Positions 18,578 to 26,411 of a stretch of 64,000 nt of DNA are shown here, one piece after another. Under the pieces are notes generated by a model, which had not been told where the DNA came from, did no database searches, and saw nothing but the letters and a program-made list of their open reading frames with translations. This DNA comes from Antrihabitans stalactiti. Lineage in GTDB: Bacteria > Actinomycetota > Actinomycetes > Mycobacteriales > Mycobacteriaceae. A program made the translations under genes and the position numbers. The first letter of the stretch is position 1. Each line of letters starts with the position of its first letter. Location of the stretch: contig NZ_VCQU01000009.1 in assembly GCF_012932915.1 (NCBI RefSeq), positions 124,001-188,000 of the forward strand, in the 5' to 3' direction.

Positions 18578-19048
18578 GTGAGCAATACCGGCGACGGGGA
18601 GTCACTGCGCAACGAGACGGAAACCGAAGGGCTCGACCGTAATTGGATCAGCCTTCTGCAGGAGCTTCGAGTCGTGCAGACTGGCGTTCAATTGCTCACC
18701 GGATTTCTGTTGACGCTGCCGTTTCAAGATCGCTTCGACGCTTTGAGCGACGCGATGAAGGGCGTCTATCTGGCGACCGTCCTCTGCTCCATCGCATCCA
18801 CGGTGCTGCTGATTGCTCCGGTCGCCACGCACCGGATCCTTTTTCGCAGGCACCGGCTCGACCGGCTCGTCACGGCCGCCCACCGCTATGCAATGGCTGG
18901 GCTCGTGCTACTCGGCCTCGCATTGACCGGAGTCGTCGCGATCATGTTCTACCTCGTGGTCGGTGAGGTCGCCGCTATTTGCGCAGCCGTGGGTGTCGCG
19001 CTGACCTTTGCGCTGGTCTGGCTCGTGGTTCCGCTACGGAGTCGGTAG
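18578..19048 (+). CDS. DUF6328-like membrane protein
   Basis: A 156-residue protein with about four hydrophobic segments, the last pair being AGLVLLGLALTGVVAIMFYL and AAICAAVGVALTFALVWLVV. The N-terminal cytoplasmic part with LLQELRVVQTGVQLLTGFLL matches the family I know as DUF6328, of unknown function. GTG at 18578 is 5 bp after the previous stop; the ribosome site is weak. Converges with the small membrane protein at 19059. Confidence 0.7.
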   Translation: MSNTGDGESLRNETETEGLDRNWISLLQELRVVQTGVQLLTGFLLTLPFQDRFDALSDAMKGVYLATVLCSIASTVLLIAPVATHRILFRRHRLDRLVTAAHRYAMAGLVLLGLALTGVVAIMFYLVVGEVAAICAAVGVALTFALVWLVVPLRSR

Positions 19049-19058
19049 CCCGTGGAAC

Positions 19059-19319
19059 TCAGGCTTCCCGGTCGGCGTCGAGGTGCTTGAAGTTGTGCCG
19101 ACCCGCACGCCACAATAGAAACGCTCCGGCTCCCAATGCCACGACGGTCGCAGCGGCACCGATCGCGCCCCAACCCATGAAGCCATATCCGAGCGCGACC
19201 AAGGTCACGGCAAGTCCGCCGATGCCGACCAGCAGGAACACGTAGCCCGCCCATCCGGCTGGGTCGTTCGGTACGGCCGGTTCGCCGACGTCGATGTCCT
19301 GAATCGCTTTTTCGTCCAT
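19059..19319 (-). CDS. Small two-helix membrane protein
   Basis: An 86-residue protein with a hydrophilic acidic N-terminus, two membrane segments (about residues 25-43 and 48-68) and a charged tail (RAGRHNFKHLDADRE). I do not recognise a named family. It stands alone in a convergent position between the DUF6328 gene and the YbdK ligase gene, the latter also on the minus strand 36 bp upstream. Confidence 0.65.
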   Translation of the reverse strand: MDEKAIQDIDVGEPAVPNDPAGWAGYVFLLVGIGGLAVTLVALGYGFMGWGAIGAAATVVALGAGAFLLWRAGRHNFKHLDADREA

Positions 19320-19355
19320 GACTTTCGGTTACCCCTGGCCACCGGGTCGAAACAT

Positions 19356-20447
19356 CTACGACAACGTCCGCCGCGCGCACTCGGTGATGACGTCACTCAA
19401 CTCTCCTCGGCGCCGCAACGCGCTGAGCTGGCGTGTTGCACCGTTACCGTGGGCAAGCACCTCGGCGACGCCCCGCGCAGCGCTGTCGAACTCGCCGAGT
19501 TCGTCGAGAGCCGGACGAACCCTCGTCAGCAATGTATTCAGCAGGTCGGCGGCTGGCAGTACCCGACCGTCGATGACGTCGATCGCTTCGCCTCCGATGC
19601 CGTCGTGTGCTCCCTTCCAGTAGGCCGCGCGCAGCGCCTGCTCCTCGAACTGCGGTTCCTCTGCGCCTCTGGCAATGTCCTCGGTCGCGGTCATCACGAG
19701 CGCTCGCACGAGGGTCGCGAGCAAGGTGCTCTCCGCGACCGTCGCCGGGACGTCGCTGACCCGAATTTCGACTGTCGGAAAGTTGGCCGAGGGCCGAACA
19801 TCCCAATAGACCATGCCTGGATCGAGGATGGCGCCGCTGTCCACCATCATGTCCACCAGTTGGTCGAAATGACTCGCCGACCGCAGATACGGCGGCGGAC
19901 CAGCACACGGCCAGCGCTGCCAGAGAACCGAACGCCAACTGGCATAACCAGTCTCGGCACCGCGGTACACCGCGGAATTTGCGGTCAAGGCCAGTAGAAG
20001 CGGCAACCAGGGCCGCAAGCGATTGCTCACAGCCACGGCAATCTCTCGATCGGGCACCGAGACGTGGACGTGCGCGCCGCATATCCCCTGCTCGTGGGCG
20101 ACCATGCCGAAACGGTCTGCGATTCTCTTGTACCGCGGGGTGTCGGTGATGGGAAACTTCTCGGAGACTGCCGGCGGCACGGCCACCGCAAGTAGCGAGA
20201 CGCCCGCGTCGGTCGCGGCCTTCGCAGCAGTTTCGCGTAGCTCGCGAAGGTGCTTGCCGAGCTCGATTGCTGTGGTCGAGACGGGTGACGTCGTCTCGAC
20301 CTGGCAACTGGTGAGTTCCAGCTGCAAGTCGACGCCTTCGCGCCGCGCCGATCGGGCTACTTCCTCGTTCTTGGCAACGGGTAGGCCTGTCGCGGGGTCG
20401 ACCAGGAGCAACTCTTCTTCGACTCCGAAGGTCGGGCGATCGTTCAT
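19356..20447 (-). CDS. YbdK-family carboxylate-amine ligase
   Basis: A 363-residue glutamate-cysteine-ligase type 2 family protein. FGVEEELLLVD at the N-terminus, AHVHVSVPD in the middle and VEIRVSD mark the ATP-grasp-independent GCS2 fold. Members join a carboxylate to an amine with ATP; E. coli YbdK has weak gamma-glutamylcysteine ligase activity. Mycolate actinobacteria make mycothiol and ergothioneine, so a gamma-glutamyl ligation is possible but not shown. GGGGGTA just before ATG 20447 supports the start. Confidence 0.85.
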   Translation of the reverse strand: MNDRPTFGVEEELLLVDPATGLPVAKNEEVARSARREGVDLQLELTSCQVETTSPVSTTAIELGKHLRELRETAAKAATDAGVSLLAVAVPPAVSEKFPITDTPRYKRIADRFGMVAHEQGICGAHVHVSVPDREIAVAVSNRLRPWLPLLLALTANSAVYRGAETGYASWRSVLWQRWPCAGPPPYLRSASHFDQLVDMMVDSGAILDPGMVYWDVRPSANFPTVEIRVSDVPATVAESTLLATLVRALVMTATEDIARGAEEPQFEEQALRAAYWKGAHDGIGGEAIDVIDGRVLPAADLLNTLLTRVRPALDELGEFDSAARGVAEVLAHGNGATRQLSALRRRGELSDVITECARRTLS

Positions 20448-20516
20448 TACCCCCGAATACCCAAAGCCACCCCGCTCGAAGCAGGACGAGCCGAGAGCCT
20501 GTCTACGGATCAGCTG

Positions 20517-22139
20517 TCAGAACGGCGCCGGTTCGTCCGGTTGTGTGGTTGGTAGTGCTGGTTGTTCTGGGTTTCGGGTGATGGTGAGTTTCGGTTTGAG
20601 GCGTGCCGGTGGGACTGCGGTGAGTCCGCCTCCCGGTGTGGTGATGAAGTGTTCGCCGTGGCTGCTGGTCCAGCGGATTCGGCTGCCGGGCAGTGCTTCC
20701 GCGCGCCACAGTCTCAATGTTTTGAGGGTGTGGTGGAGTTGACAGAGGCATTGCAGGTTTTCCGGGAGGGTGAGTCCGCCGTCGGGTGGGTTGGTTTGGT
20801 CGAATTCTTCGATGTGGTCGAGTTGGCATTTGGCTGCGGGCACATTGCAGCCGGGGAAGCGGCAGTGCTGGTCGCGGGCGCGGACCAGGGCTGTTGTTTC
20901 GGCGTTGGGTCGGTAGATGAACGCCGTTTTCGGTAGTCGCAGGCTGGTCGGTCCTTGGACGCGGCCCACGTGAGTGGGGCGGCGGAACTCGACCGCCCGC
21001 GCTAGCGCGACCGGTGCCGGTGCCGGTGTCGGTTCGGCAACTACTTCTGGCGCTGTCGGGTCTGGTTGCGCTGCTGTAGGTTTCGGTTCATCGGGGTCGT
21101 GATCGGCCTCGCTCGGCTCAACGGCGGCCGCGGGTTCGGGGATGACGCCGGCGTTGTGTCGCCCGCCGCGGGCGATGAACTGGGTGGCGGGTTCGCGTTC
21201 GATGAGGCCGTGTTCTTCGGCGAGGTGCAGGCATTCGGTGAGCATCACTTGCCAGGTGCCGTCTTCGGCGAGGGTGCGGGCGAGGTCGGGGTCGATGGGT
21301 CCGTGACCGTCGAGGTAGGCGGGGTTGGAGAGCAGTCCGAGCAGGGTGGCGATATCCACGGTCACTTGGACGAGGGGTGTGCGGCGTTTGTCGCTGCGTG
21401 GTTGACCGGCGACAGCGCAGTCGTCGCGTCCGCAGGAGCAGTCGAGGTGGGTTTCGCCGTGCATGAGGGCCATGAACGCGTCGGCCATGCGGTAGTCGCG
21501 TCCGCGGGTGTCGTGTGTGCAGACGGTGTCGGCGATTTCGGTGAGCCGTTGCAGCACGGCTTCGGCTTCGTCGGGGTTGACGTGGGCTTCGATGACCGAG
21601 AGGGCGTCGCCTCGACGGCGCCGCACCCGACGGAACTGTTGTTGTTCTTTGCGGAGGGCGGCGTATTCGTCGGGGCTGGCCCGAATCAGCGTTTTGTCGA
21701 TCGCGCGGGCAAGCGGACCGGGTGAGAGCCGCAACGCCGAAGAGAGGATCTCTTCTTCGGCTTTGTCGACGGTGTCGTGGGTGAATCCGGTGGTGGCGCG
21801 GCAGATCCGGGCGACGCGGGGGTAGTCGAGTTCGCCGGCGGCGAAGGCGGCATTCACCCGAGGGAGTCGCAACCGCAAATCCATGCCGACGCCGGCGAAG
21901 GTTTCGGCGGTGGTTTTGGAGACGCCGAGGCGGACGGCCATTTCGGCGAGGGCGTTGTTGCCGCAGTCGATGATGTCGCCGGTGGCGAGTTCGGCGTCGC
22001 GTTCGATCCAGTCCGACCAGAAGTGCCCGGCGGCGGTGATTTTGGCGTGGGCGGCTTTGTTTTCCGCGACGGATGCGGTGGTCATGTGGTCGAGCAGTGA
22101 AATGGATTGTGTGAGAAACGATCCCCCGATATCGAACAT
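20517..22139 (-). CDS. DUF222 / HNH endonuclease (13E12 repeat family)
   Basis: A 540-residue protein with an N-terminal DUF222 domain (about residues 30-330), a variable Pro/Ala-rich linker and a C-terminal HNH nuclease domain. The HNH core is seen as CRFPGCNVPAAKCQLDHI plus LCQLHHTLK, with a CxxxC/zinc pair. This is the 13E12 repeat family of mycobacteria and relatives, present in many variable copies. The start is at the ATG 22139 or the ATG 22085; neither has a good ribosome site. An SOS box overlaps the first ATG, so a transcript may start downstream and favour the shorter protein. Its nuclease role is inferred from the domain. Confidence 0.85.
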   Translation of the reverse strand: MFDIGGSFLTQSISLLDHMTTASVAENKAAHAKITAAGHFWSDWIERDAELATGDIIDCGNNALAEMAVRLGVSKTTAETFAGVGMDLRLRLPRVNAAFAAGELDYPRVARICRATTGFTHDTVDKAEEEILSSALRLSPGPLARAIDKTLIRASPDEYAALRKEQQQFRRVRRRRGDALSVIEAHVNPDEAEAVLQRLTEIADTVCTHDTRGRDYRMADAFMALMHGETHLDCSCGRDDCAVAGQPRSDKRRTPLVQVTVDIATLLGLLSNPAYLDGHGPIDPDLARTLAEDGTWQVMLTECLHLAEEHGLIEREPATQFIARGGRHNAGVIPEPAAAVEPSEADHDPDEPKPTAAQPDPTAPEVVAEPTPAPAPVALARAVEFRRPTHVGRVQGPTSLRLPKTAFIYRPNAETTALVRARDQHCRFPGCNVPAAKCQLDHIEEFDQTNPPDGGLTLPENLQCLCQLHHTLKTLRLWRAEALPGSRIRWTSSHGEHFITTPGGGLTAVPPARLKPKLTITRNPEQPALPTTQPDEPAPF

Positions 22140-22147
22140 ATGTTCAG
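22132..22147. promoter_or_regulatory. LexA (SOS) box at the DUF222-HNH gene
   Basis: TCGAACATATGTTCAG matches the mycobacterial SOS consensus TCGAAC-N4-GTTCGA at 10 of 12 fixed positions and contains the perfect palindrome GAACATATGTTC. It spans the annotated ATG of the gene on the minus strand. LexA control of 13E12 genes is known in M. tuberculosis. Confidence 0.65.
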
Positions 22148-22336
22148 TGTACCCGTGATGGAGGACACACGCCAGGATTTTCCTCGGCGAACTTGCACAG
22201 AAACCGCAATGTGCGGTGGCCGCTCCGGCGAGTCGTCACGCATCGAGTGGGGACCTGGATGCGCTCGGAACGCCACCAGCCGACATCACCGACCGACCCG
22301 CGACAGTCGTTCAAGATAGGCAACTGACAGCCACAC
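22148..22336. other. Intergenic stretch with no recognised feature
   Basis: About 190 bp between the SOS box and the csbD terminator. I see no convincing gene, RNA or repeat in it. Confidence 0.5.
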
Positions 22337-22367
22337 AAAACGACCCCACTCGAAGCGGGGTCGTTTT
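22337..22367 (-). terminator. Intrinsic terminator of csbD
   Basis: An 11-bp perfect stem, AAAACGACCCC and GGGGTCGTTTT, with a 9-nt loop. Read on the minus strand it ends in a TTTT run and lies 24 bp after the csbD stop. Confidence 0.75.
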
Positions 22368-22390
22368 GGGTACTGCCCTGAAGAATGGGG

Positions 22391-22633
22391 TCAGCGATTC
22401 TGCTCCGCGCGCTGCCGCGCCTCATTCACTTCAGCTTCTGCACGAGCCTTTTCAGCCTGCGCCTCGCGCTTGGCGACCTCGAGCTGGGCCTCGCCCTTGT
22501 CCTGCTGGGCTTCACCTTCACGAGCCAGGTCGTCGCGGCCGAGTACCGAGCCTGCGACCTCCTTGACCTTGCCCTTGATTTCCTCGACTGCGCCCTTGAT
22601 GCCTTCGGCGGGTCCGCTGTTTTCTTGAGCCAC
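22391..22633 (-). CDS. CsbD-family general stress protein
   Basis: An 80-residue, highly charged helical protein. The N-terminal half (GPAEGIKGAVEEIKGKVKE) is the CsbD signature; the C-terminal half is an Ala/Glu/Arg-rich helix. CsbD proteins are abundant stress proteins of unknown biochemical role. GTG at 22633 is the likely start: GGAGGAG lies six bases before it but directly abuts the alternative ATG at 22639. A SigF-type promoter lies upstream and the rsbW-sigF operon is divergent, so this is a probable member of the SigF regulon. Confidence 0.85.
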   Translation of the reverse strand: MAQENSGPAEGIKGAVEEIKGKVKEVAGSVLGRDDLAREGEAQQDKGEAQLEVAKREAQAEKARAEAEVNEARQRAEQNR

Positions 22634-22672
22634 GTGCATCTCCTCCGGTAGTAATTTGCTTGCACTCCAGGC

Positions 22673-22700
22673 CTACCCGAGCGTTCCGAACGTTAAACAC
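22673..22700 (-). promoter_or_regulatory. SigF-type promoter of csbD
   Basis: On the minus strand GTGTTT (22700-22695) and GGGTAG (22678-22673) are separated by 16 bp, matching the actinobacterial SigF/SigB pattern GTTT-N15-17-GGGTA. It lies about 40 bp before the csbD start. Confidence 0.65.
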
Positions 22701-22713
22701 TGCAACCGGGCGA

Positions 22714-22739
22714 GCTTGAGAGTGAAGGCAACTGGGTAA
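22714..22739 (+). promoter_or_regulatory. SigF-like promoter of rsbW-sigF
   Basis: GCTT (22714-22717), 16 bp, then GGGTAA (22734-22739). The -10 is good, the -35 imperfect. Autoregulation of sigF from such a promoter is known in mycobacteria. Confidence 0.45.
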
Positions 22740-22767
22740 CCTGTCCGAAGGCGAGGAGCCGCTATCC

Positions 22768-22806
22768 ATGAGCACGGTCGACTCGGAGGTCCGATGGGCA
22801 AATTGA
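22768..22806 (+). CDS. Putative 12-codon upstream ORF overlapping rsbW
   Basis: ATG at 22768 has its own GAGGAG about 10 bases upstream and encodes 12 residues ending in TGA at 22804-22806. It overlaps the first four codons of rsbW in another frame; the rsbW ribosome site GGAGG lies inside it. It could couple or attenuate translation of the anti-sigma factor. No conservation data are available, so this is speculative. Confidence 0.35.
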   Translation: MSTVDSEVRWAN

Positions 22807-23210
22807 ACGCGATCGAACCCGACACGCAGTCGGGGAACGCTGTTGTCGAATTACGCGTCAGCGCCGATCCAACCCAGTTGTCCGTCGTGCGTGCGGTCGC
22901 AGGCACCATCGCGGGCCAGGACGACTTCGATCTCGACGCGATCGCCGATGTGCGGTTGGCCATGGACGAGGCCTGCTCTTTCCTCATCGTGCGCGCTAAA
23001 CCCGACAGCATCCTGACGTGCAGCTTCCAGCACTCACCCGACCACCTTCGAGTGCGGATCAGCACGCGCACAGTCGACGGCGAAGCCACGACGTCACGCA
23101 CATTCGGTTGGTACGTACTAGAGACTCTCACCGATTCGATCGCTCTGGAGCGCGACGGCGACGTCACGGCGATCGAGTTCACCAAGAGCAAGGTTGGCCC
23201 GGACGCGTGA
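22794..23210 (+). CDS. rsbW: Anti-sigma factor of SigF (RsbW/UsfX type)
   Basis: A 138-residue Bergerat-fold protein of the RsbW/UsfX group, which binds and inhibits SigF. The segment ADVRLAMDEACSFLI corresponds to the N-box helix; the usual Mg-binding Asn is absent, as I recall for M. tuberculosis UsfX, so kinase activity is doubtful. The C-terminal part FGWYVLETL...AIEF completes the fold. GGAGGTCCG precedes ATG 22794. The stop overlaps the sigF GTG (GTGA), giving equimolar coupled synthesis of factor and anti-factor. No anti-anti-sigma gene lies nearby. Confidence 0.85.
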   Translation: MGKLNAIEPDTQSGNAVVELRVSADPTQLSVVRAVAGTIAGQDDFDLDAIADVRLAMDEACSFLIVRAKPDSILTCSFQHSPDHLRVRISTRTVDGEATTSRTFGWYVLETLTDSIALERDGDVTAIEFTKSKVGPDA

Positions 23211-23995
23211 CGCCCACCGCGAACTCCAATAAGAACTCGCGGAATTCCGACGACTACAACAATGTCGGGGCCGCGTTCGAGGAAATCGACGCTCTCCCGG
23301 CCGACGATCCTCGCCGGGCCGCGCTGCGCGACCAACTGGTGGTTCGGTGTCTGCCTCTTGCCGAGCACATCGCTCGACGATTCGACGGCCGTGGCGAACT
23401 ACACGACGACCTCGTCCAAGTAGCCCGTGTCGGCCTGGTCAACGCGGTCGATCGATTCGACGTCAGCCGCGGCTCCGACTTCATCTCGTTTGCTGTGCCC
23501 ACGATCATGGGCGAGGTCCGAAGGCATTTCCGCGACACCGGGTGGGCCGTGCGCGTGCCACGCCGGATGAAGGAGCTCCACCTTGCGCTGAGCAAGACGA
23601 CAAGCGCGTTGTCGCAGCGGCTGGGTAGACCACCCACCGTCAAAGAGCTGTCCGCGGAGCTGGATCTCGACCCCGACGAGGTCAGCCAGGGCTTGGTCGC
23701 CGGTAACGCCTATCAGACCGTCTCGGTCGATACGACGGTCGGCAACCGAGGCGAGGACCTCCCGTTGGTCGAGGTGCTCGGCGATTTCGACTCCGCGCTG
23801 CAGAACGTCGAGGATCACGAAGCATTGCGACCACTGCTCGAGGCGCTCCCCGAGCGCGAGCGGACCGTGCTGCTGTATCGATTCTTCGGCAATCTCACGC
23901 AAACTCAGATCGCCGACAAGTTGGGCATCTCACAGATGCATGTGTCGCGGATTCTCGCGCGCACGCTTGCCCAGTTGCGCGAGAACCTCGAGTAG
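23207..23995 (+). CDS. sigF: RNA polymerase sigma factor SigF (SigB/F/G family)
   Basis: A 262-residue group 3 sigma factor, close to the 261 residues of M. tuberculosis SigF. Region 2 is seen as GELHDDLVQVARVGLVNAVD and FISFAVPTIMGEVRRHFRD, region 3 around SQRLGRPPTVKELSAELD, and region 4 with its HTH at LTQTQIADKLGISQMHVSRI. It lacks region 1, as expected. It directs general stress genes, among them probably the divergent csbD. GTG at 23207 overlaps the rsbW stop. Only 3 bp separate it from the convergent metE-like gene. Confidence 0.92.
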   Translation: MTPTANSNKNSRNSDDYNNVGAAFEEIDALPADDPRRAALRDQLVVRCLPLAEHIARRFDGRGELHDDLVQVARVGLVNAVDRFDVSRGSDFISFAVPTIMGEVRRHFRDTGWAVRVPRRMKELHLALSKTTSALSQRLGRPPTVKELSAELDLDPDEVSQGLVAGNAYQTVSVDTTVGNRGEDLPLVEVLGDFDSALQNVEDHEALRPLLEALPERERTVLLYRFFGNLTQTQIADKLGISQMHVSRILARTLAQLRENLE

Positions 23996-23998
23996 GGG

Positions 23999-26332
23999 CT
24001 ACTGCTCCTGTGCCTTCGCCGCGCGCCGCCGGATACGGCGGGCTGCGGCGACAAGGTTGCGCAACGACGGCTCCAGTTGCCAGCCGTGCCGCGTCTTCAG
24101 CCCGCCGTCAGGGTTCGCCCACAAACGGTCTACGTCGATGGATTCAGCTGCACGAGTGAGCAATTCGTCGAGCTCGTCGATATCGGGAATCCGCGCGGAC
24201 CGACTCTCGTACACACCGGGACCGACGCCACGCGTGAGTCCGGCGCCCTCGGAGACATCGCCCTTGAGAGCCTCGAGGACCCAGTCGATCGAGCGGGTTG
24301 CAACGATTGCCGTGACGTCGGCGTCGAGCTCCTCGATTGCGTCGACCACGATCTGCAAGCCGGAATACCCGATGTGCGTATGTATTTGGGTTTCGGCCTT
24401 GACGCCGGACGTTGCCAGCCGGAACGCACCGACCGCCCACCGCAAGTACTCCTCGCGCCCCTGGTGCCGGAGCGGGAGCAGTTCGCGAATTGCAGGCTCG
24501 TCCACCTGGATGATCTTGACACCGGCGCGTTCGAGATCGACGACCTCGTCTCGGATCGCGAGCGCCACCTGATCCGCTGTATCGAACAACGGCTGATCCT
24601 GCCGGACGAACGATCTCGCCAACATCGTGACCGGACCGGTCACCATGCCTTTGACGGGTTTATCGGTCAGCGACTGGGCGAACGTCGCCCACTCGACCGT
24701 CATCGGCGCCGGACGTGCGACGTCCCCGTAGAGGATCGGCGGTCGCACACAGCGGGACCCGTACACCTGCACCCAGCCGTTATGGGTAAAGGCGAAGCCC
24801 TCCAACAACTCGGCGAAGTACTGGATCATGTCGTTGCGCTCGTGCTCACCGTGCACCAGCACGTCGAGACCGATGTCTTCCTGCAGTCGGATCGTCGCCT
24901 CGATCTCGGCCTTGATGCGGTCGGTGTACTCGTCGTACGCCAACCGGCCCTGCCCTAATTCGTACCGCGCCTGGCGGATCGCGTCGGTCTGCGGGAACGA
25001 CCCCAGAGTCGTTGCAGGGACTAGCGGCAACTGAAGCTTCGCCTGCTGCGCAGCCTTACGCACCTCGTACGGCTCGCGCTCGCGCATCTCCGGCGTGACC
25101 GCGTAGACCCGTTGCCGGACAGCGTGTTTCTGCTTGAAATGCACCGAGGTGGGACGTTTGCGCCACTTGTCCGACGGACCATCGGTCAGCGCTTTGGCCA
25201 GCGAAACGACCTCCGTCGTCTTCTGCTTCGCGAAAGCCAGCCGGTCGGCGACGTTGCCTTCGATCTCGTATTCGACAAGGACGTCGTAGGGCACATGCAG
25301 CAGCGTGCACCCGGTCGATACGACAAGGTCCGGGCAGACCGCAGCGAGCTCATTCAGGTAGGTCAGCGTCACGAAACGGTCTGCGCGCCAGACATTTCGG
25401 CCACTGATAACGCCAGCGTAGAGCCGTTTACGTTTGATACCAGGCACTTTGGCGAGATCGTCGGGCTTGACCCGGTGGGACGCGAGGTCGAGACCGATCG
25501 CTTCGACCTTGGTCTGCGCGAGGATCGTCAACGCCTCCCCGAAGTCGCCGTACGGTCCGGTGACGAGCATTCGCGGGCGCATCGCCGACGTCGAAAGTCG
25601 TTGGTAAGCACGCTCGAACGCGGCCAGCTCTTCGGCTGAGTGATCGCTGGTGAACGACGGTTCGTCCAGCTGAACGCAGGTCGCGCCACGCTTGGCGAGA
25701 ATCTCGAACAGCTCTTCGTAGATCGGCAGCAGTTTGTCGAGCAGGCCGAGCTTGAATGACGCTTCGTCGACCGCACCGCCAGCGGGATTGGCACCTTTCG
25801 GGCCGATCTTGCAGAGCAGCAACAACGACACCGGCCCGAGTACCACCGGCCGAAGTTCGATCCCACGCTCCAACGCACGATCGAACTCGTCGAGCAATGC
25901 CTCAGGGTGCAGCGAGAACTCGGTCGTCTCGTCGAGCTCGGGTTGGCGGTAGTGGTAGTTGGTGCCGAAGAACTTCACCAGTTCCAGCGGCGGAAAGTCC
26001 GGGCGTCCGCGGCACATCGTGAAGTAGAAATCCAGCGGATCGAGGTCAGCCTCAAGGGGTTTGAACCGCGTCGGCACAGCGCCGAACAGCAGCGCGTTGT
26101 CGAGAACATGGTCGTAATAGGAGAAGGTGTTGCCGGGAACTTGAGTGATGCCGGTGGCGGCGAGTTCGCTGAACGCCTGCTCCTGCAGCTCCCGACCGAC
26201 AGCGATGAGCTCTTCTTTGGTCGAGCTGCCGTGCCAGTACGATTCCAGGGCACGCTTGAGTTCTCGATGCGGCCCGATCCTCGGATATCCGAGAACGCTC
26301 GAACCGTATCCCTCGGCCCCTTTACTGGACAT
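23999..26332 (-). CDS. Full-length MetE homologue lacking three zinc ligands
   Basis: A 777-residue protein with both barrels of cobalamin-independent methionine synthase. The N-terminal domain begins LGYPRIGPHRELKRAL; the catalytic barrel has GSFPQT, VHGEHERNDM, YGSRCVRPPI and VDEPAIRE. However, the E. coli zinc ligands His641, Cys643, Glu665 and Cys726 align with His653, Gly655, Val677 and Gly743: HTHMC is HTHIG, IETSRS is IVATRS, and NPDCGLKT is NPDGGLKT. The WSF region is also altered (ARSF for CWSF). As zinc activates homocysteine, normal methionine synthesis is unlikely. It may be a paralogue with a new role. ATG 26332 follows GAGGGAG. No cobalamin riboswitch is seen upstream. Confidence 0.9.
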   Translation of the reverse strand: MSSKGAEGYGSSVLGYPRIGPHRELKRALESYWHGSSTKEELIAVGRELQEQAFSELAATGITQVPGNTFSYYDHVLDNALLFGAVPTRFKPLEADLDPLDFYFTMCRGRPDFPPLELVKFFGTNYHYRQPELDETTEFSLHPEALLDEFDRALERGIELRPVVLGPVSLLLLCKIGPKGANPAGGAVDEASFKLGLLDKLLPIYEELFEILAKRGATCVQLDEPSFTSDHSAEELAAFERAYQRLSTSAMRPRMLVTGPYGDFGEALTILAQTKVEAIGLDLASHRVKPDDLAKVPGIKRKRLYAGVISGRNVWRADRFVTLTYLNELAAVCPDLVVSTGCTLLHVPYDVLVEYEIEGNVADRLAFAKQKTTEVVSLAKALTDGPSDKWRKRPTSVHFKQKHAVRQRVYAVTPEMREREPYEVRKAAQQAKLQLPLVPATTLGSFPQTDAIRQARYELGQGRLAYDEYTDRIKAEIEATIRLQEDIGLDVLVHGEHERNDMIQYFAELLEGFAFTHNGWVQVYGSRCVRPPILYGDVARPAPMTVEWATFAQSLTDKPVKGMVTGPVTMLARSFVRQDQPLFDTADQVALAIRDEVVDLERAGVKIIQVDEPAIRELLPLRHQGREEYLRWAVGAFRLATSGVKAETQIHTHIGYSGLQIVVDAIEELDADVTAIVATRSIDWVLEALKGDVSEGAGLTRGVGPGVYESRSARIPDIDELDELLTRAAESIDVDRLWANPDGGLKTRHGWQLEPSLRNLVAAARRIRRRAAKAQEQ

Positions 26333-26356
26333 CAAGCTCCCTCACAGAGACGAAAA

Positions 26357-26398
26357 AGTGGGTGCACGGTGAGCCTATCGACTCTCCGTGCACCCACT
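26357..26398 (-). terminator. Intrinsic terminator of the aceA-fadB2 unit
   Basis: A 13-bp perfect stem (AGTGGGTGCACGG with CCGTGCACCCACT) and 16-nt loop, followed on the minus strand by TTTTTCG. It lies just after the fadB2 stop and before metE. Confidence 0.8.
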
Positions 26399-26411
26399 CT
26401 TGTGAAGCCCC

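Noticed and set aside
20517-22139. DUF222-HNH gene as a transposase or homing element
   Set aside because: No terminal inverted repeats, target duplication or intron structure is seen around it.
26333-26411. Possible cobalamin riboswitch upstream of the metE-like gene
   Set aside because: Only 79 bp are available and they are filled by the fadB2 terminator; no B12-box is visible.
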